A stretch of DNA of 64,000 nt from Bacteroidales bacterium (GCA_016709865.1 JADJLX010000005.1:248001-312000); one strand, 5' to 3'. Counted from the stretch's first letter, positions 8,636 through 17,217 are shown. The notes: generated from the letters alone by a model not told the origin. Made by a program: numbers and translations.

Positions 8636-8696
8636 ACGCTCTACGCTCTACGCTCTACGCTCTACGCTCTACGCTCTACGCTCTACGCTCTACGCT
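8636..8696. repeat. Heptamer tandem array (ACGCTCT x 9)
   Basis: Nine uninterrupted copies of a 7-bp unit lie between the TPR membrane gene and the sigma gene, ending 3 bp from the stop codon of the sigma gene. No spacers of the CRISPR kind are present. Confidence 0.95.
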
Positions 8697-8699
8697 AGT

Positions 8700-9293
8700 T
8701 CAGTGCACCACCTCCCTCGCCGCCATCTCCGTCTTCATCAGCCTCCTGTATCCCGGATGCTGCTTCACCTTCTCACACAACTCACTCTGAGCCTCGCTCT
8801 TCTTCTTCCTCACATAGTTGTACGTATAACCGAGTTTATCGGCTATCTCCTGCGGACCGAGATCCTGCCAGTACATCTTAAGTATTTTTTTTGAGAGGGG
8901 CTCAAGTGTTTCAAACACCTCCTTGAAGATCTCTTCCCTTAACTGATTATCCATCTCCTCTGAACGGTCCTCCTCACCTTCTGCATCATCCCTGCGCGAA
9001 AAATAGTTTGCCGCAGCAGTCCGTTTGTCGAGCACATCCTTCCAGAGGTGTTCGCAGATGCAATATAGGTATGTCTTTAATTTGCAGGTGAGTACGAAGT
9101 TCCTGTTATCGATCTTCTCGAGCATTATCATCAGCCCGTCCTGGAAAATATCATCAGCATCCTCATCATTTCCGCCGGTATTCCGCACCATGAGCCTTAC
9201 CATAGGCGAATACCTGTCAGACAGGTATCTGACAACATAGCTCTGACGTTTTCTCAGGCATTCGATAATTTCGCTGTCGGTAAACTCTTTCAC
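8700..9293 (-). CDS. ECF-type RNA polymerase sigma factor of the CHAT module
   Basis: 197 residues with the two sigma regions of extracytoplasmic-function factors. Region 2 is about 30-100 (GNDEDADDIFQDGLMIMLEKI, then a Trp/Leu-rich core-binding helix). Region 4 is about 130-180 (LEPLSKKILKMYWQDLGPQEIADKLGYTYNYVRKKK), a helix-turn-helix for the -35 element. Between them is an acidic linker (DDAEGEEDRSEEMDNQ). The gene is followed on the same strand by the TPR membrane protein. It is the obvious candidate to read the 32-bp motif found three times in this module, but that is inference. Sigma identity is clear; the ECF group cannot be assigned by eye. Confidence 0.92.
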   Translation of the reverse strand: MKEFTDSEIIECLRKRQSYVVRYLSDRYSPMVRLMVRNTGGNDEDADDIFQDGLMIMLEKIDNRNFVLTCKLKTYLYCICEHLWKDVLDKRTAAANYFSRRDDAEGEEDRSEEMDNQLREEIFKEVFETLEPLSKKILKMYWQDLGPQEIADKLGYTYNYVRKKKSEAQSELCEKVKQHPGYRRLMKTEMAAREVVH

Positions 9294-9369
9294 AAACTCT
9301 TTTTCTTACTCAAAAATAGCATTCTTAAAGAAAAAAATGAAAATATTTTAAAAATAATTGCAAAAACAG

Positions 9370-9401
9370 GGTAACAATTTCACCCCTATTCCTATTAACC
9401 A
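9370..9401 (+). promoter_or_regulatory. Shared 32-bp promoter-like motif, copy C
   Basis: GGTAACAATTT, seven variable bases, then ATTCCTATTAACCA, in the gap between the divergent sigma and kinase genes. Its orientation points to the kinase, whose ATG is 114 bp downstream. It lies 76 bp upstream of the sigma start in the opposite orientation, so it could also affect that promoter. No longer gene lies in the 222-bp gap. Confidence 0.6.
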
Positions 9402-9515
9402 TTATAGATTACAATAATCAAAAATGCGATTTATTGTAAAGAGCTGATATTAAATGCTTTATTAGTTTCAGGGGAATGAGGCTGATGAAGTAGTAGTTTA
9501 TTTAAGGGATGTTTT

Positions 9516-10742
9516 ATGTTGACGAACAAGAAAATATTTCATAACGAAATGGATTATTTAAAGGCTTCAGATTATCCGGGCAGGGGATTCAAGGGATCTA
9601 AAGCCTCTGTTATTACTTCCGGCGACAAGCTGAGTGAGGCAATTGAGAATGCTGATGGTGTTCCTTTTCAGCTTATTTTCGGTCAGGAGCCGGGTGAAGG
9701 ATACTATGTCAATGTTGGGGCGGCGTTTCGGCAGCTTCTCGGTATTGAGTCGGGGGACCTTACCGAGGAGCTTTTTATCGGAATGATTGAGGAGGTTGTT
9801 CCTGGTAATGAGAATATTACTGCAGACATTGCCACTACCCGACGCAGGTTCATAAATGGAGAGATTGACAAGTATAAGGCTGACATCCTGATCAAAACTC
9901 CTTCAGGTGAGAAGAAATGGATCCGCGACACTTCACTGCCTCTTAAGGATGAAGAAACCGGCCGGATAATCGGCTCAGTAGGGATTCTTTTCGATATTAC
10001 AGAGACCAAAATGACTCTGGCCAGCCTTGCCCAGGCCAAAGAGAAGGCTGTTGAGAGCGACCTTCTGAAGACAGCCTTTCTGCATAACCTCTCGCATGAA
10101 GTTCGTACACCGCTGAATGCAATAATCGGTTTCTCGAGTCTTATCTGCGAACCTGATCAGGATAATTACGGGAGAAGGGAGTATCTGGATATCATTAACA
10201 ACAGTGCCGACAACCTGCTCGACATGATGAACAATATATTCGAGATCTCGCATCTCGATTCGAACGGAGTGAAGGTGAGGCTCGGTGAAGTGAATATCTA
10301 TATTATGCTGCAGGAGATCTTTATCCGTTTCGGCAAGCAGGCCAGGGAGAAGGATCTGCAGTTCCGTTTTGAGCCCGATATGAAGTCGCCCTACCTGACA
10401 ATCAAAACCGACGAGCAGAAGCTAGAGCAGGTTATCTCGAGTCTTGTGAGCAACGCACTGAAATTCACAAAGATGGGCAGTGTTTGGTTCGGATATATTC
10501 TGCACGACGACTCCGTTGAGTTCTATGTTGGCGACACCGGCATTGGCATAGCTGAAGAACACAAGCCGCATGTATTCAAGCGCTTCTACCAGGCCGAGAG
10601 CGGTCCGGCCAGAAGCTATCCGGGTATCGGCCTCGGCCTTGCCATCTCAAAAGCCTATATCGAACTGCTTGGCGGCTCAATCTGGTTTGCATCGGAGCAG
10701 GGGCGGGGGAGTGAGTTTAGGGTTAGGGTGCCTAGGGGGTGA
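9516..10742 (+). CDS. PAS-domain sensor histidine kinase, cytosolic
   Basis: 408 residues and no transmembrane segment. A PAS/PAC region spans about 45-165, ending in the typical GSVGILFDITE strand. A coiled linker leads to the HisKA helix with the phosphoacceptor His194 (LHNLSHEVRTPLN). The ATPase domain has the N box (SLVSNALKF, about 309-317), G1 (GDTGIGI, about 339-345) and G2 (GIGLGLAISK, about 370-379). No response regulator is adjacent, so it is an orphan or phosphorelays to a partner elsewhere. A copy of the 32-bp motif upstream links it to the CHAT/sigma module. The ligand or signal of the PAS domain is unknown. Confidence 0.93.
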   Translation: MLTNKKIFHNEMDYLKASDYPGRGFKGSKASVITSGDKLSEAIENADGVPFQLIFGQEPGEGYYVNVGAAFRQLLGIESGDLTEELFIGMIEEVVPGNENITADIATTRRRFINGEIDKYKADILIKTPSGEKKWIRDTSLPLKDEETGRIIGSVGILFDITETKMTLASLAQAKEKAVESDLLKTAFLHNLSHEVRTPLNAIIGFSSLICEPDQDNYGRREYLDIINNSADNLLDMMNNIFEISHLDSNGVKVRLGEVNIYIMLQEIFIRFGKQAREKDLQFRFEPDMKSPYLTIKTDEQKLEQVISSLVSNALKFTKMGSVWFGYILHDDSVEFYVGDTGIGIAEEHKPHVFKRFYQAESGPARSYPGIGLGLAISKAYIELLGGSIWFASEQGRGSEFRVRVPRG

Positions 10743-10833
10743 GGGAGGAGGTATTACATATAAAAGCTAGCTAGCTTGTTATACATCACAAATTCTTCCT
10801 ATTACAAAATAGAATCATTTAAATATTAAATAA

Positions 10834-13281
10834 ATGACAACATTCAAAGATTGGGGAGAAATCTCCGAAACATTCGAAGACATTAAGAAAAGTGCATTCA
10901 ATAAAGATTTATCTAAAGAATCTGAAGCACAAACTAGATTTGATATTATAGATAGAATTATTCGAGAGGTACTTCAATGGAAATATGGACAAATTAAAGT
11001 CGAAGAACATCTTGAAAATACTGGTTATGTTGACTACACATTGGAATCAAGTGATTTTAAAATCATTATAGAAGCAAAAAAAATAGGGATATCATTCCCT
11101 AGTCCCACAAGAAAGAAAAAGCTAAAACTTACTGGAGAAATTTTGGGATCTGGTGAGATTTCTAAAGCACTCCAACAAGCTGAAAATTATGCCATTAAAT
11201 CAACAGGGCATATTGTTGTTGCTACAAATGGATCATGTTGGGTATTCTATCCAATTATGGGATTCTACAAAAAAGAGGATATTTACGCTACAATTCTCTT
11301 CCCATTGGAAAAAGTAGAAGATGCAGAAGAGTTATTTAATATTTTTTGCTGTCAAAATGTTGAAAATAATAGTTTATTAGAGATCACTACAGAGACTCCG
11401 TTTGCTCAAGAGAGAAAAATAAATAATGTACTTAGAGATAAAGATTCACGAATTGACAGAAATAATATAGCGGATTTTATTTCTCCTGCCCTTGATAATG
11501 CCCTATATTCGGAAACATTGTTTTCAGATCCTGAGAAACTAGAAAAATGCTTCGTCTCAACTGAAGCTCGAACAAAATTTGATTCACAATTACAAATCTA
11601 TATTCAAGACGCAAAGCCAGAATTGGTATCCCCGGCTCGAAGGATTAAAAAAGACAAAGAAACGGATGAATTAGGTGAATTTGTTAAGGCTTCATCTCCA
11701 AGTATTACACCACCGGTTACACTAATTATTGGGACAGTTGGCTCCGGAAAATCAACATACCTAAAACATTTTGAACTAGTCAAAGCTTCTAAAGTTCTCA
11801 AGGATTCCAAATGTCACTGGATTTATATTGATTTTGAAGAAATGGGAATATCTGGGAACCCACGGGAATTTATGTATAAGAAGCTCAAAGATTATCTACT
11901 TATGGAACACCCAGATAATCCTACAGACTATAAAAGTGTTATCGAACCTGCTTATGATGAAGAAATTAAAGCACTAGCTCGTGGCCCATTTGCGAATATC
12001 TATATATCAAACAAAGATAAATTCAAAGAAAAGGTTAGTGAACTTATTACATCAGACTTTGAAAAAACTGAACCATATGTAGATAAAATACTTAGATATA
12101 TCGCTAGTAAAAATCTATGTATTATTCTTTTAGACAATATAGATCTATATGAAAACTCTGAACTTGAAACAATAGTTTTTTCTGAAGGTGTTGCTCTTTC
12201 AAAGAAAATTAGATCTAATATAATTGTATCTATAAGGGATACTACATACATTAAGCACAGAACAGATTCAATTTTTAACGCTTATGAACTTAAGAAGTTG
12301 TGGCTCGATCCACCACCATTCAAGGATGTGCTTTCAAAAAGATTGAACTATTCAAAAGAAATCTTAAAAAATAAATCAGCTATAATTCCTCTTAATTCTG
12401 GAATGAAACTGAATGTACCTGATTTAAGCATTTTCTTTGATATAGTTAAATCAAGTTTATTGAATGATATAAATGGTAAATTTCTTGAATCAATAAGTGA
12501 TAGAAATCCAAGGCGAGGTATACTTCTAACGAGGAATTTTTTAACATCTGGTCACATCCAAGCTGATAAAGCAATAAAAAACTACATTAATGAAGATGCA
12601 AAGTTTAAATTTCCGCATCATGAAGTATTTAAAGGGTCAATGCTAGCTCAATGGAAGTATTATAAAGAAAGTCGATCTGAATGTTACAATGTTTATGAAT
12701 CCTATTACAATTCATACAATCAGCAATTGCTTAGATTATATATACTTAAGCTACTCTATTACAATGCTCAAGATAAAAAATCAATCGAAACGCATACGAT
12801 TGATATCATAAATATTTTCACAAAAGTAGGGGTGTCGGACAATAGAATCCTTCAGATTATTCAATCAATGGTAAAAAATGAGCTCGTTAGGTCAAAAGAA
12901 GGTGATGAAATAACCCCTGACAAAACTCTTTATATAACCCTATGTGGTGGATATTATGCAAGCGTTTTATCAAAAAATTTCACCTACATAGAAACAGTTA
13001 TGCACGATACAAACATTCATAACGATTCTATCTGGGAACAACTAGATGTGCTTTCTCAAATAATTGAACAGACTCAATCTATCGTCGAAAGAATGGAACA
13101 TCGTCAAGAAAGGATTCTAATATTCATGGATTATTTACAAGAAATTGAAAATATTTACCTTGAAAAAATAGGGAAATTCCCATTCTTAAAACACATTTCA
13201 GAGGCAAAAAAATTAGTCAAAATTCAAACAAGTAAAGCGATCCGAAATTCAAGGAAATTCTATTCCGAGACAAATTCTTAA
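10834..13281 (+). CDS. Nuclease-NTPase fusion protein, defence-like
   Basis: 815 residues with visibly more AT-rich codons than its neighbours. The N-terminal 180 residues resemble the nuclease domain of type I restriction R subunits: a helical TRFDIIDRIIREVL, then YVDYTLE and IIIEAKK (about 64-82), the D...ExK pattern of PD-(D/E)XK enzymes, then VATNGSCWVFYP. A P-loop NTPase follows with Walker A GTVGSGKST (about 298-306) and Walker B CIILLDNIDL (about 428-437). The remaining 370 residues are helical with a winged-helix-like stretch near the end. It lies alone ahead of a two-nuclease operon. This arrangement is typical of anti-phage NTPases, but no named system was recognised. Confidence 0.75.
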   Translation: MTTFKDWGEISETFEDIKKSAFNKDLSKESEAQTRFDIIDRIIREVLQWKYGQIKVEEHLENTGYVDYTLESSDFKIIIEAKKIGISFPSPTRKKKLKLTGEILGSGEISKALQQAENYAIKSTGHIVVATNGSCWVFYPIMGFYKKEDIYATILFPLEKVEDAEELFNIFCCQNVENNSLLEITTETPFAQERKINNVLRDKDSRIDRNNIADFISPALDNALYSETLFSDPEKLEKCFVSTEARTKFDSQLQIYIQDAKPELVSPARRIKKDKETDELGEFVKASSPSITPPVTLIIGTVGSGKSTYLKHFELVKASKVLKDSKCHWIYIDFEEMGISGNPREFMYKKLKDYLLMEHPDNPTDYKSVIEPAYDEEIKALARGPFANIYISNKDKFKEKVSELITSDFEKTEPYVDKILRYIASKNLCIILLDNIDLYENSELETIVFSEGVALSKKIRSNIIVSIRDTTYIKHRTDSIFNAYELKKLWLDPPPFKDVLSKRLNYSKEILKNKSAIIPLNSGMKLNVPDLSIFFDIVKSSLLNDINGKFLESISDRNPRRGILLTRNFLTSGHIQADKAIKNYINEDAKFKFPHHEVFKGSMLAQWKYYKESRSECYNVYESYYNSYNQQLLRLYILKLLYYNAQDKKSIETHTIDIINIFTKVGVSDNRILQIIQSMVKNELVRSKEGDEITPDKTLYITLCGGYYASVLSKNFTYIETVMHDTNIHNDSIWEQLDVLSQIIEQTQSIVERMEHRQERILIFMDYLQEIENIYLEKIGKFPFLKHISEAKKLVKIQTSKAIRNSRKFYSETNS

Positions 13282-13405
13282 ATAAAAGTACAGCACTAAA
13301 CACAGACGGTATAACTATTGGCTTGTCACGCTTTTTGCTTTTAACCTGGACATATCTGCTAATAATGAATAAGTTTGTATAAATCAGCTTACAACCATTT
13401 ATCCA

Positions 13406-13891
13406 GTGGCCATCAAAAACAAAAAGGAAGCGGCAAGAAAAAAGTCCCTTGGAGAATTGGGAGAACTCTTTGCTTTAAAAGCATTGGTAGCTAAGAAATT
13501 CGACAGGATCAGGAATCTCAACGACAATTCAATGAACGAACCTTTTGCTGATATTGAGTGTGAAAGGGATGGTTTTAAATATGTTATAAGCGTTAAAGCC
13601 AGAAACAAATATCAGAAAAATGGTAAACTAAACTCAAGATACAATCTCGGATCACATGTTTATGAAAAGGCCATTATTGCTGAGAATAAATACAATGCTT
13701 CTGCATGCTGGATAGCAATACAATTCGACAATAAATCATTCTCAATTTATTTTGGTACTCTGAAAGAATTAAATGGCAGTAAAGCTATCCCGGTTGATAA
13801 ATGTGAAAAAGGATTTGTTGGAGAAATCTGGGAATTAAATAAACGGCATTATTTTGATTTTGAATTCTATTCAAATCTTCCTCACAAATGA
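13406..13891 (+). CDS. Small PD-(D/E)XK-like nuclease
   Basis: 161 residues, starting at GTG (MAIKNKKEAARKKSLGELGE). The helical GELGELFALKAL followed by FADIECERDGFKYVISVKAR is the pattern of Mrr or Holliday-resolvase-like restriction folds: Asp49, then Ser62-Val-Lys64 in place of the usual Glu-x-Lys. The Ser at the acidic position is unusual and may mean a variant or weak active site. A TAAGTTTG sequence at 13370-13377 resembles a Bacteroidota -7 element 29 bp upstream. The stop overlaps the ATG of the next nuclease gene (ATGA), so the two are translationally coupled. Confidence 0.6.
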   Translation: MAIKNKKEAARKKSLGELGELFALKALVAKKFDRIRNLNDNSMNEPFADIECERDGFKYVISVKARNKYQKNGKLNSRYNLGSHVYEKAIIAENKYNASACWIAIQFDNKSFSIYFGTLKELNGSKAIPVDKCEKGFVGEIWELNKRHYFDFEFYSNLPHK

Positions 13892-14601
13892 GACTCATAA
13901 CCTGGAACTGTCAGGGAGCCTTCAGGAAAAAAGCTGATCTTATTCTGGCATATAATCCTGATATACTGGTTGTTCAGGAATGCGAACATCCAGATAAATA
14001 TGTATACAATCCGACAATAAAAAAGCCCGACTCGCAATACTGGTATGGAGATAGCCGGCATAAAGGAATTTGTATTCATTCTTTTAATGAATACAAATTT
14101 GAGTTATTACCCGAATTCAATCCAAAGTTCAGATATGTTCTTCCCTTCCGGATAACCGGAAACGGACATTCATTTACATTGTTTGCTATATGGGCAATGA
14201 GTAGCAAGGAAAACTACGATGCGAGATATATTGGTCAGGTTTGGCTGGCAATAAATTACTATACTGATCTGTTAGCTGGTACCACAATTTTGGTAGGTGA
14301 TTTCAATAGTAACAAAATCTGGGATTACAAAAAGAGGATAGGGGATCATTCTGATGTTGTTAATAAATTAACAGATAGTGACATACACAGCATTTATCAT
14401 CGATATTTCAATATAGAACAAGGGAAAGAAGAACACTCAACTTTTTATCTTCAGCGTAATTTCGAAAAACCATATCATATTGATTATTGTTTTGCATCAG
14501 CAGCTCTGTCAGATAAGGTGCAAAATGTGGAAATAGGTAACTATAAGGATTGGATTGCTTACAGCGATCATGTACCTGTAATAATTGATTTTGGCCTATG
14601 A
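13888..14601 (+). CDS. Endonuclease/exonuclease/phosphatase family protein
   Basis: 237 residues with the complete metal-dependent EEP core: ITWNCQGAF (Asn8), DILVVQECE (Glu near 36), TILVGDFNSN (Asp/Asn near 136) and the C-terminal SDHVPVIIDF with the catalytic Asp-His. The family includes ExoIII-type DNA enzymes, DNase I, phosphodiesterases and toxins. No signal peptide, so it acts inside the cell. It overlaps the preceding PD-(D/E)XK-like gene by 4 bp. Such coupled nuclease pairs occur in accessory defence loci. The substrate (DNA, RNA or a signalling nucleotide) cannot be read from the sequence. Confidence 0.85.
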   Translation: MRLITWNCQGAFRKKADLILAYNPDILVVQECEHPDKYVYNPTIKKPDSQYWYGDSRHKGICIHSFNEYKFELLPEFNPKFRYVLPFRITGNGHSFTLFAIWAMSSKENYDARYIGQVWLAINYYTDLLAGTTILVGDFNSNKIWDYKKRIGDHSDVVNKLTDSDIHSIYHRYFNIEQGKEEHSTFYLQRNFEKPYHIDYCFASAALSDKVQNVEIGNYKDWIAYSDHVPVIIDFGL

Positions 14602-14695
14602 AAATTCTACAAACAAAGCTGAAAATGCAGAGAGTCTTCAAGAATCCAGAATACTAATTCTGGCAGACATTTTATTATTTTTAGTATATTACATC

Positions 14696-15268
14696 ATGAG
14701 AAAACCAACTCTGATTCTGCTATTCATTTCCCTGACAATTAACTCAATCGCCCAATATGAGGGTGATCATATTGATCGATCAAAGTTTTGTATAATTAAA
14801 ACCGGGACTGATTTAGACACCACTGCGAAAATCAAAGTTACTGAACTAAAAAGTGTAAAAACAATTCAGCAACAATATGGATCAAACTGCATAATCACAA
14901 AATATGTTGATGTATTAACGGATGAGCCTGGCAGTGAAATAAAATATACTGATGGATTAGTGCTAAACATCTCAGACAGACCAGGAACAACTAATTTTAG
15001 AATTACAAGTGATAAGTACTCATTGTTGCTGGATAATGGAAAAATAATCAAGGTAGGAATGACCGAAAGCGAGTTTAAAGATATTTTTCCTAAGTCATTT
15101 AGTAAAAGAAATTTTGTGACCCAAAATAAAAAAGAGAGGATATATTTTTCCGTACATTTCTCTTTTATGCGGAATAATAAAGTTTTAATCGAAGATGCAT
15201 GGATTAGTTTTTTCTTTGATTGCGAGACTGGCACTCTGGATAATTTTTATTCGCTTGATGCACCATAA
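14696..15268 (+). CDS. Secreted hypothetical protein
   Basis: 190 residues with a signal peptide (MRKPTLILLFISLTINSIAQ, with an AQ/Y-type cleavage region). The ATG at 14696 was chosen because translation from earlier in-frame codons gives a non-signal-like extension. The mature part is beta-rich and ends FFFDCETGTLDNFYSL; no family was recognised. It follows the nuclease operon by 94 bp but has no visible link to it. Confidence 0.6.
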   Translation: MRKPTLILLFISLTINSIAQYEGDHIDRSKFCIIKTGTDLDTTAKIKVTELKSVKTIQQQYGSNCIITKYVDVLTDEPGSEIKYTDGLVLNISDRPGTTNFRITSDKYSLLLDNGKIIKVGMTESEFKDIFPKSFSKRNFVTQNKKERIYFSVHFSFMRNNKVLIEDAWISFFFDCETGTLDNFYSLDAP

Positions 15269-15344
15269 TTTAAATTACATAGAGGCAATGGACTAGTCAT
15301 TTTAGGTATATGAAATAACTCAGAATTCAACAATTCAATAGCAC

Positions 15345-16088
15345 ATGAAAAATATATTCGTTATCACATTATTTTTGATAGTTTCTGATTGTTTTTCTCA
15401 ATCAAATTACTATAAGCTTTATAATGATTCAATTTATAATCAGAAAAGATTTGATACATATCTCGACAAAATGCTTAAAACGCTTCCGGCAGGATATATC
15501 GTAACACCAACAATCTACCACAAACAACATAAACCTGATTCAATTATAAATTTCTTTACTGTTGTAATGACAAAAGGCACTAAACAGGTTGATAATAATA
15601 AAGTTAAGATTATCTATAAACAGGATCCTGTATTTATGCTTCTTGACAAAAAGCTGCCCAAGTTTACCCTTAAAGACATAAATGATAAGGACTTCAGTTC
15701 CTCTCAACTGATCGGAAAACCATCACTTATTAATTTCTGGTCAATTCAGTGTGCTCCCTGTATTCTTGAATTTCCTGAGTTAGATAAACTGATTGATAAA
15801 TATGGCAATAAAGTTAACTTCATTTCAATTTCGGAAAACTCAAAAAGTGAAGTACTTAATCTATTAAAACAGAAACCTTTTCACTTCTATCATCTGGTTG
15901 ACGGATATGACTTTAAGAAAAGCATCCTGAAAGATGGCAGTATCCCAAAAAATATATTTTTAGACAGAAACGGCAATGTTTTTGAAATAAAAGGCGGTAT
16001 ACCTATTGAAAAAGACATAATAACAGGCAAATCAAAAATGGCCAGGTATCAATTTGAGTATATCTTAGATAGATTATTAAAACTATAA
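15345..16088 (+). CDS. TlpA-like periplasmic thiol-disulfide oxidoreductase
   Basis: 247 residues: signal peptide (1-19), a short N-terminal region, then a thioredoxin-fold domain from about 105. Visible: PKFTLKDINDKDFSSSQLIGKPSLINFWSIQCAPC, with the CAPC active site near 140-143, and GSIPKNIFLDRNGNV containing the conserved cis-Pro. TlpA/ResA proteins reduce disulfides in the periplasm, often for cytochrome maturation; here there is no such partner gene nearby. It lies alone between a secreted hypothetical and the toxin-antitoxin pair. Confidence 0.85.
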   Translation: MKNIFVITLFLIVSDCFSQSNYYKLYNDSIYNQKRFDTYLDKMLKTLPAGYIVTPTIYHKQHKPDSIINFFTVVMTKGTKQVDNNKVKIIYKQDPVFMLLDKKLPKFTLKDINDKDFSSSQLIGKPSLINFWSIQCAPCILEFPELDKLIDKYGNKVNFISISENSKSEVLNLLKQKPFHFYHLVDGYDFKKSILKDGSIPKNIFLDRNGNVFEIKGGIPIEKDIITGKSKMARYQFEYILDRLLKL

Positions 16089-16155
16089 CCAGGAGACTAA
16101 TCCCGACAATAATGTTTATGTGAGATATTTCAATAAATTTTTTAAATCATAATTA

Positions 16156-16185
16156 AAGTACTTATATTTGTACTTAATCAGGTAC
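16156..16185 (+). promoter_or_regulatory. Operator/promoter of the YefM-YoeB pair
   Basis: AAGTAC (16156-16161) and GTACTT (16170-16175) form an inverted repeat that encloses TATATTTG (16163-16170), a match to the Bacteroidota -7 consensus TAnnTTTG. A third GTAC follows at 16182-16185. YefM antitoxins repress by binding GTAC-type palindromes over their own promoter, so this is probably the autoregulatory site. The ATG is 30 bp after the -7 element. Confidence 0.65.
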
Positions 16186-16199
16186 ATAAATTTACAACA

Positions 16200-16454
16200 A
16201 TGATAGCAGCAAATTATACAGAATTCAGAGCCGGACTTAAAAATTTTCTTGACAAAGTCGAAGACAACAATGAGACTTTGATAATTAAGAGAGGTTCAGG
16301 TAAAGGGACTGTTCTGATCTCCCTGGATGAATATAATTCCATCATGGAGACTCTGCATTTATTAAGTTCAAAGAAAAACGCGAAAAGACTTTTTGAATCA
16401 ATAGAGCAAATGAAAACAGGCAAAAAGGTTAAACATAACCTGATTGAGGAATGA
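16200..16454 (+). CDS. yefM: Phd/YefM-family antitoxin
   Basis: 84 residues. The N-terminal Phd/YefM fold is clear (MIAANYTEFRAGLKNFLDKVEDNNETLIIKR, then GTVLISLDEYNSIMET), which dimerises and binds operator DNA. The charged C-terminal tail (KNAKRLFESIEQMKTGKKVKHNL) is the part that wraps the toxin and blocks its active site. The stop overlaps the start of the toxin gene (ATGATGA), giving coupled translation with the antitoxin first, as is usual. The upstream GTAC inverted repeat fits conditional autorepression. Confidence 0.9.
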   Translation: MIAANYTEFRAGLKNFLDKVEDNNETLIIKRGSGKGTVLISLDEYNSIMETLHLLSSKKNAKRLFESIEQMKTGKKVKHNLIEE

Positions 16455-16717
16455 TGAAAATTGTTTTTTCAAAAAATGCCTGGGAAGACTACCTCTATTG
16501 GCAAACCGAAGACAAAAAGACCCTCAGGAAAATTAATGCGTTGATTAAGGACATTCAAAGAGCTCCTTATGAAGGCATTGGAAAACCTGAACCATTAAAA
16601 TTCGACCTCGCCGACTTCTGGTCAAGACGAATTGACCTGGAGCACAGATTAGTTTATCAGGTTGACGATTCAGATATCCTGATATTTGCATGTCGTTTTC
16701 ATTATGACAAAAAATAG
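16451..16717 (+). CDS. yoeB: YoeB-family mRNA interferase toxin
   Basis: 88 residues of the Txe/YoeB family of RelE-fold toxins, which cleave mRNA on the ribosome A site. The pattern is complete: FSKNAWEDYLYWQTEDKKTLRKINALIKDI, GKPEPLKFDLADFWSRRIDLEHRLVYQV and the C-terminal CRFHYDKK, which supplies the catalytic His. ATG at 16451 or 16454 is possible. It appears intact. Together with the antitoxin it forms a type II addiction module, consistent with an accessory region. Confidence 0.93.
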   Translation: MMKIVFSKNAWEDYLYWQTEDKKTLRKINALIKDIQRAPYEGIGKPEPLKFDLADFWSRRIDLEHRLVYQVDDSDILIFACRFHYDKK

Positions 16718-16851
16718 GGGCAAAAGCTAACCCTGATAGTGAGGGATGCCTTCATCATGTCGAAAAGCTTAGAAATCAGTTCTAAATGGCTACATGATCA
16801 ACTGGCTGGCTCGATTTTTGCTGTGAAATTACTAACACTATTCCGGTGATT

Positions 16852-17217
16852 ATGAAAAAAATAGCTCTCTTAATTACATTTTCACTTTTCCTCTTTTCCT
16901 GCGAGAAAGATTATCTCGTCCCGAATAAAGAAGTTCCCGGCTGGCTTAAAACTCAAATCAGTCAGGCAGAAAAGTCGATCAAGGAAGATCCTAAAGGGAG
17001 AACTGCATATGCTGCATGGGTTCGCTATAAATGGCAGAATGAATACTATTTTGAATATCATGCTTACGCCAGTTCAGCCTCTCCCAAGGCAATTTCAACC
17101 AAACAGGACACACTGCGGTTAAATCCCTGGGATCCAACAACGGACTATTACAAAGAAAAATGCTGCAGACAATTAATCTGGAAGGGACCAAAGTACACTG
17201 AACCAGAGATTATATAA
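16852..17217 (+). CDS. Small lipoprotein, hypothetical
   Basis: 121 residues with a lipoprotein signal (MKKIALLITFSLFLFSC, lipid Cys at 17). The mature part has SIKEDPKGRTAYAAWVRYKWQNEYYFEYHAYASSA, a pattern reminiscent of short conserved Bacteroidota lipoproteins without known function, and ends in an isolated CC pair. ATG at 16852 is used rather than a GTG two codons earlier. Confidence 0.65.
   Translation: MKKIALLITFSLFLFSCEKDYLVPNKEVPGWLKTQISQAEKSIKEDPKGRTAYAAWVRYKWQNEYYFEYHAYASSASPKAISTKQDTLRLNPWDPTTDYYKEKCCRQLIWKGPKYTEPEII

Noticed and set aside
8636..8696. CRISPR array
   Set aside because: Units are only 7 bp with no spacers and no cas genes; it is a simple tandem repeat.
9424..9447. 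Seven-codon reading frame (MRFIVKS) as a leader peptide of the kinase
   Set aside because: Too short to support, and no attenuator structure was seen after it.
10764..10777. 14-bp palindrome AAGCTAGCTAGCTT as an operator
   Set aside because: Single occurrence, simple CTAG repetition, and no link to a regulator.
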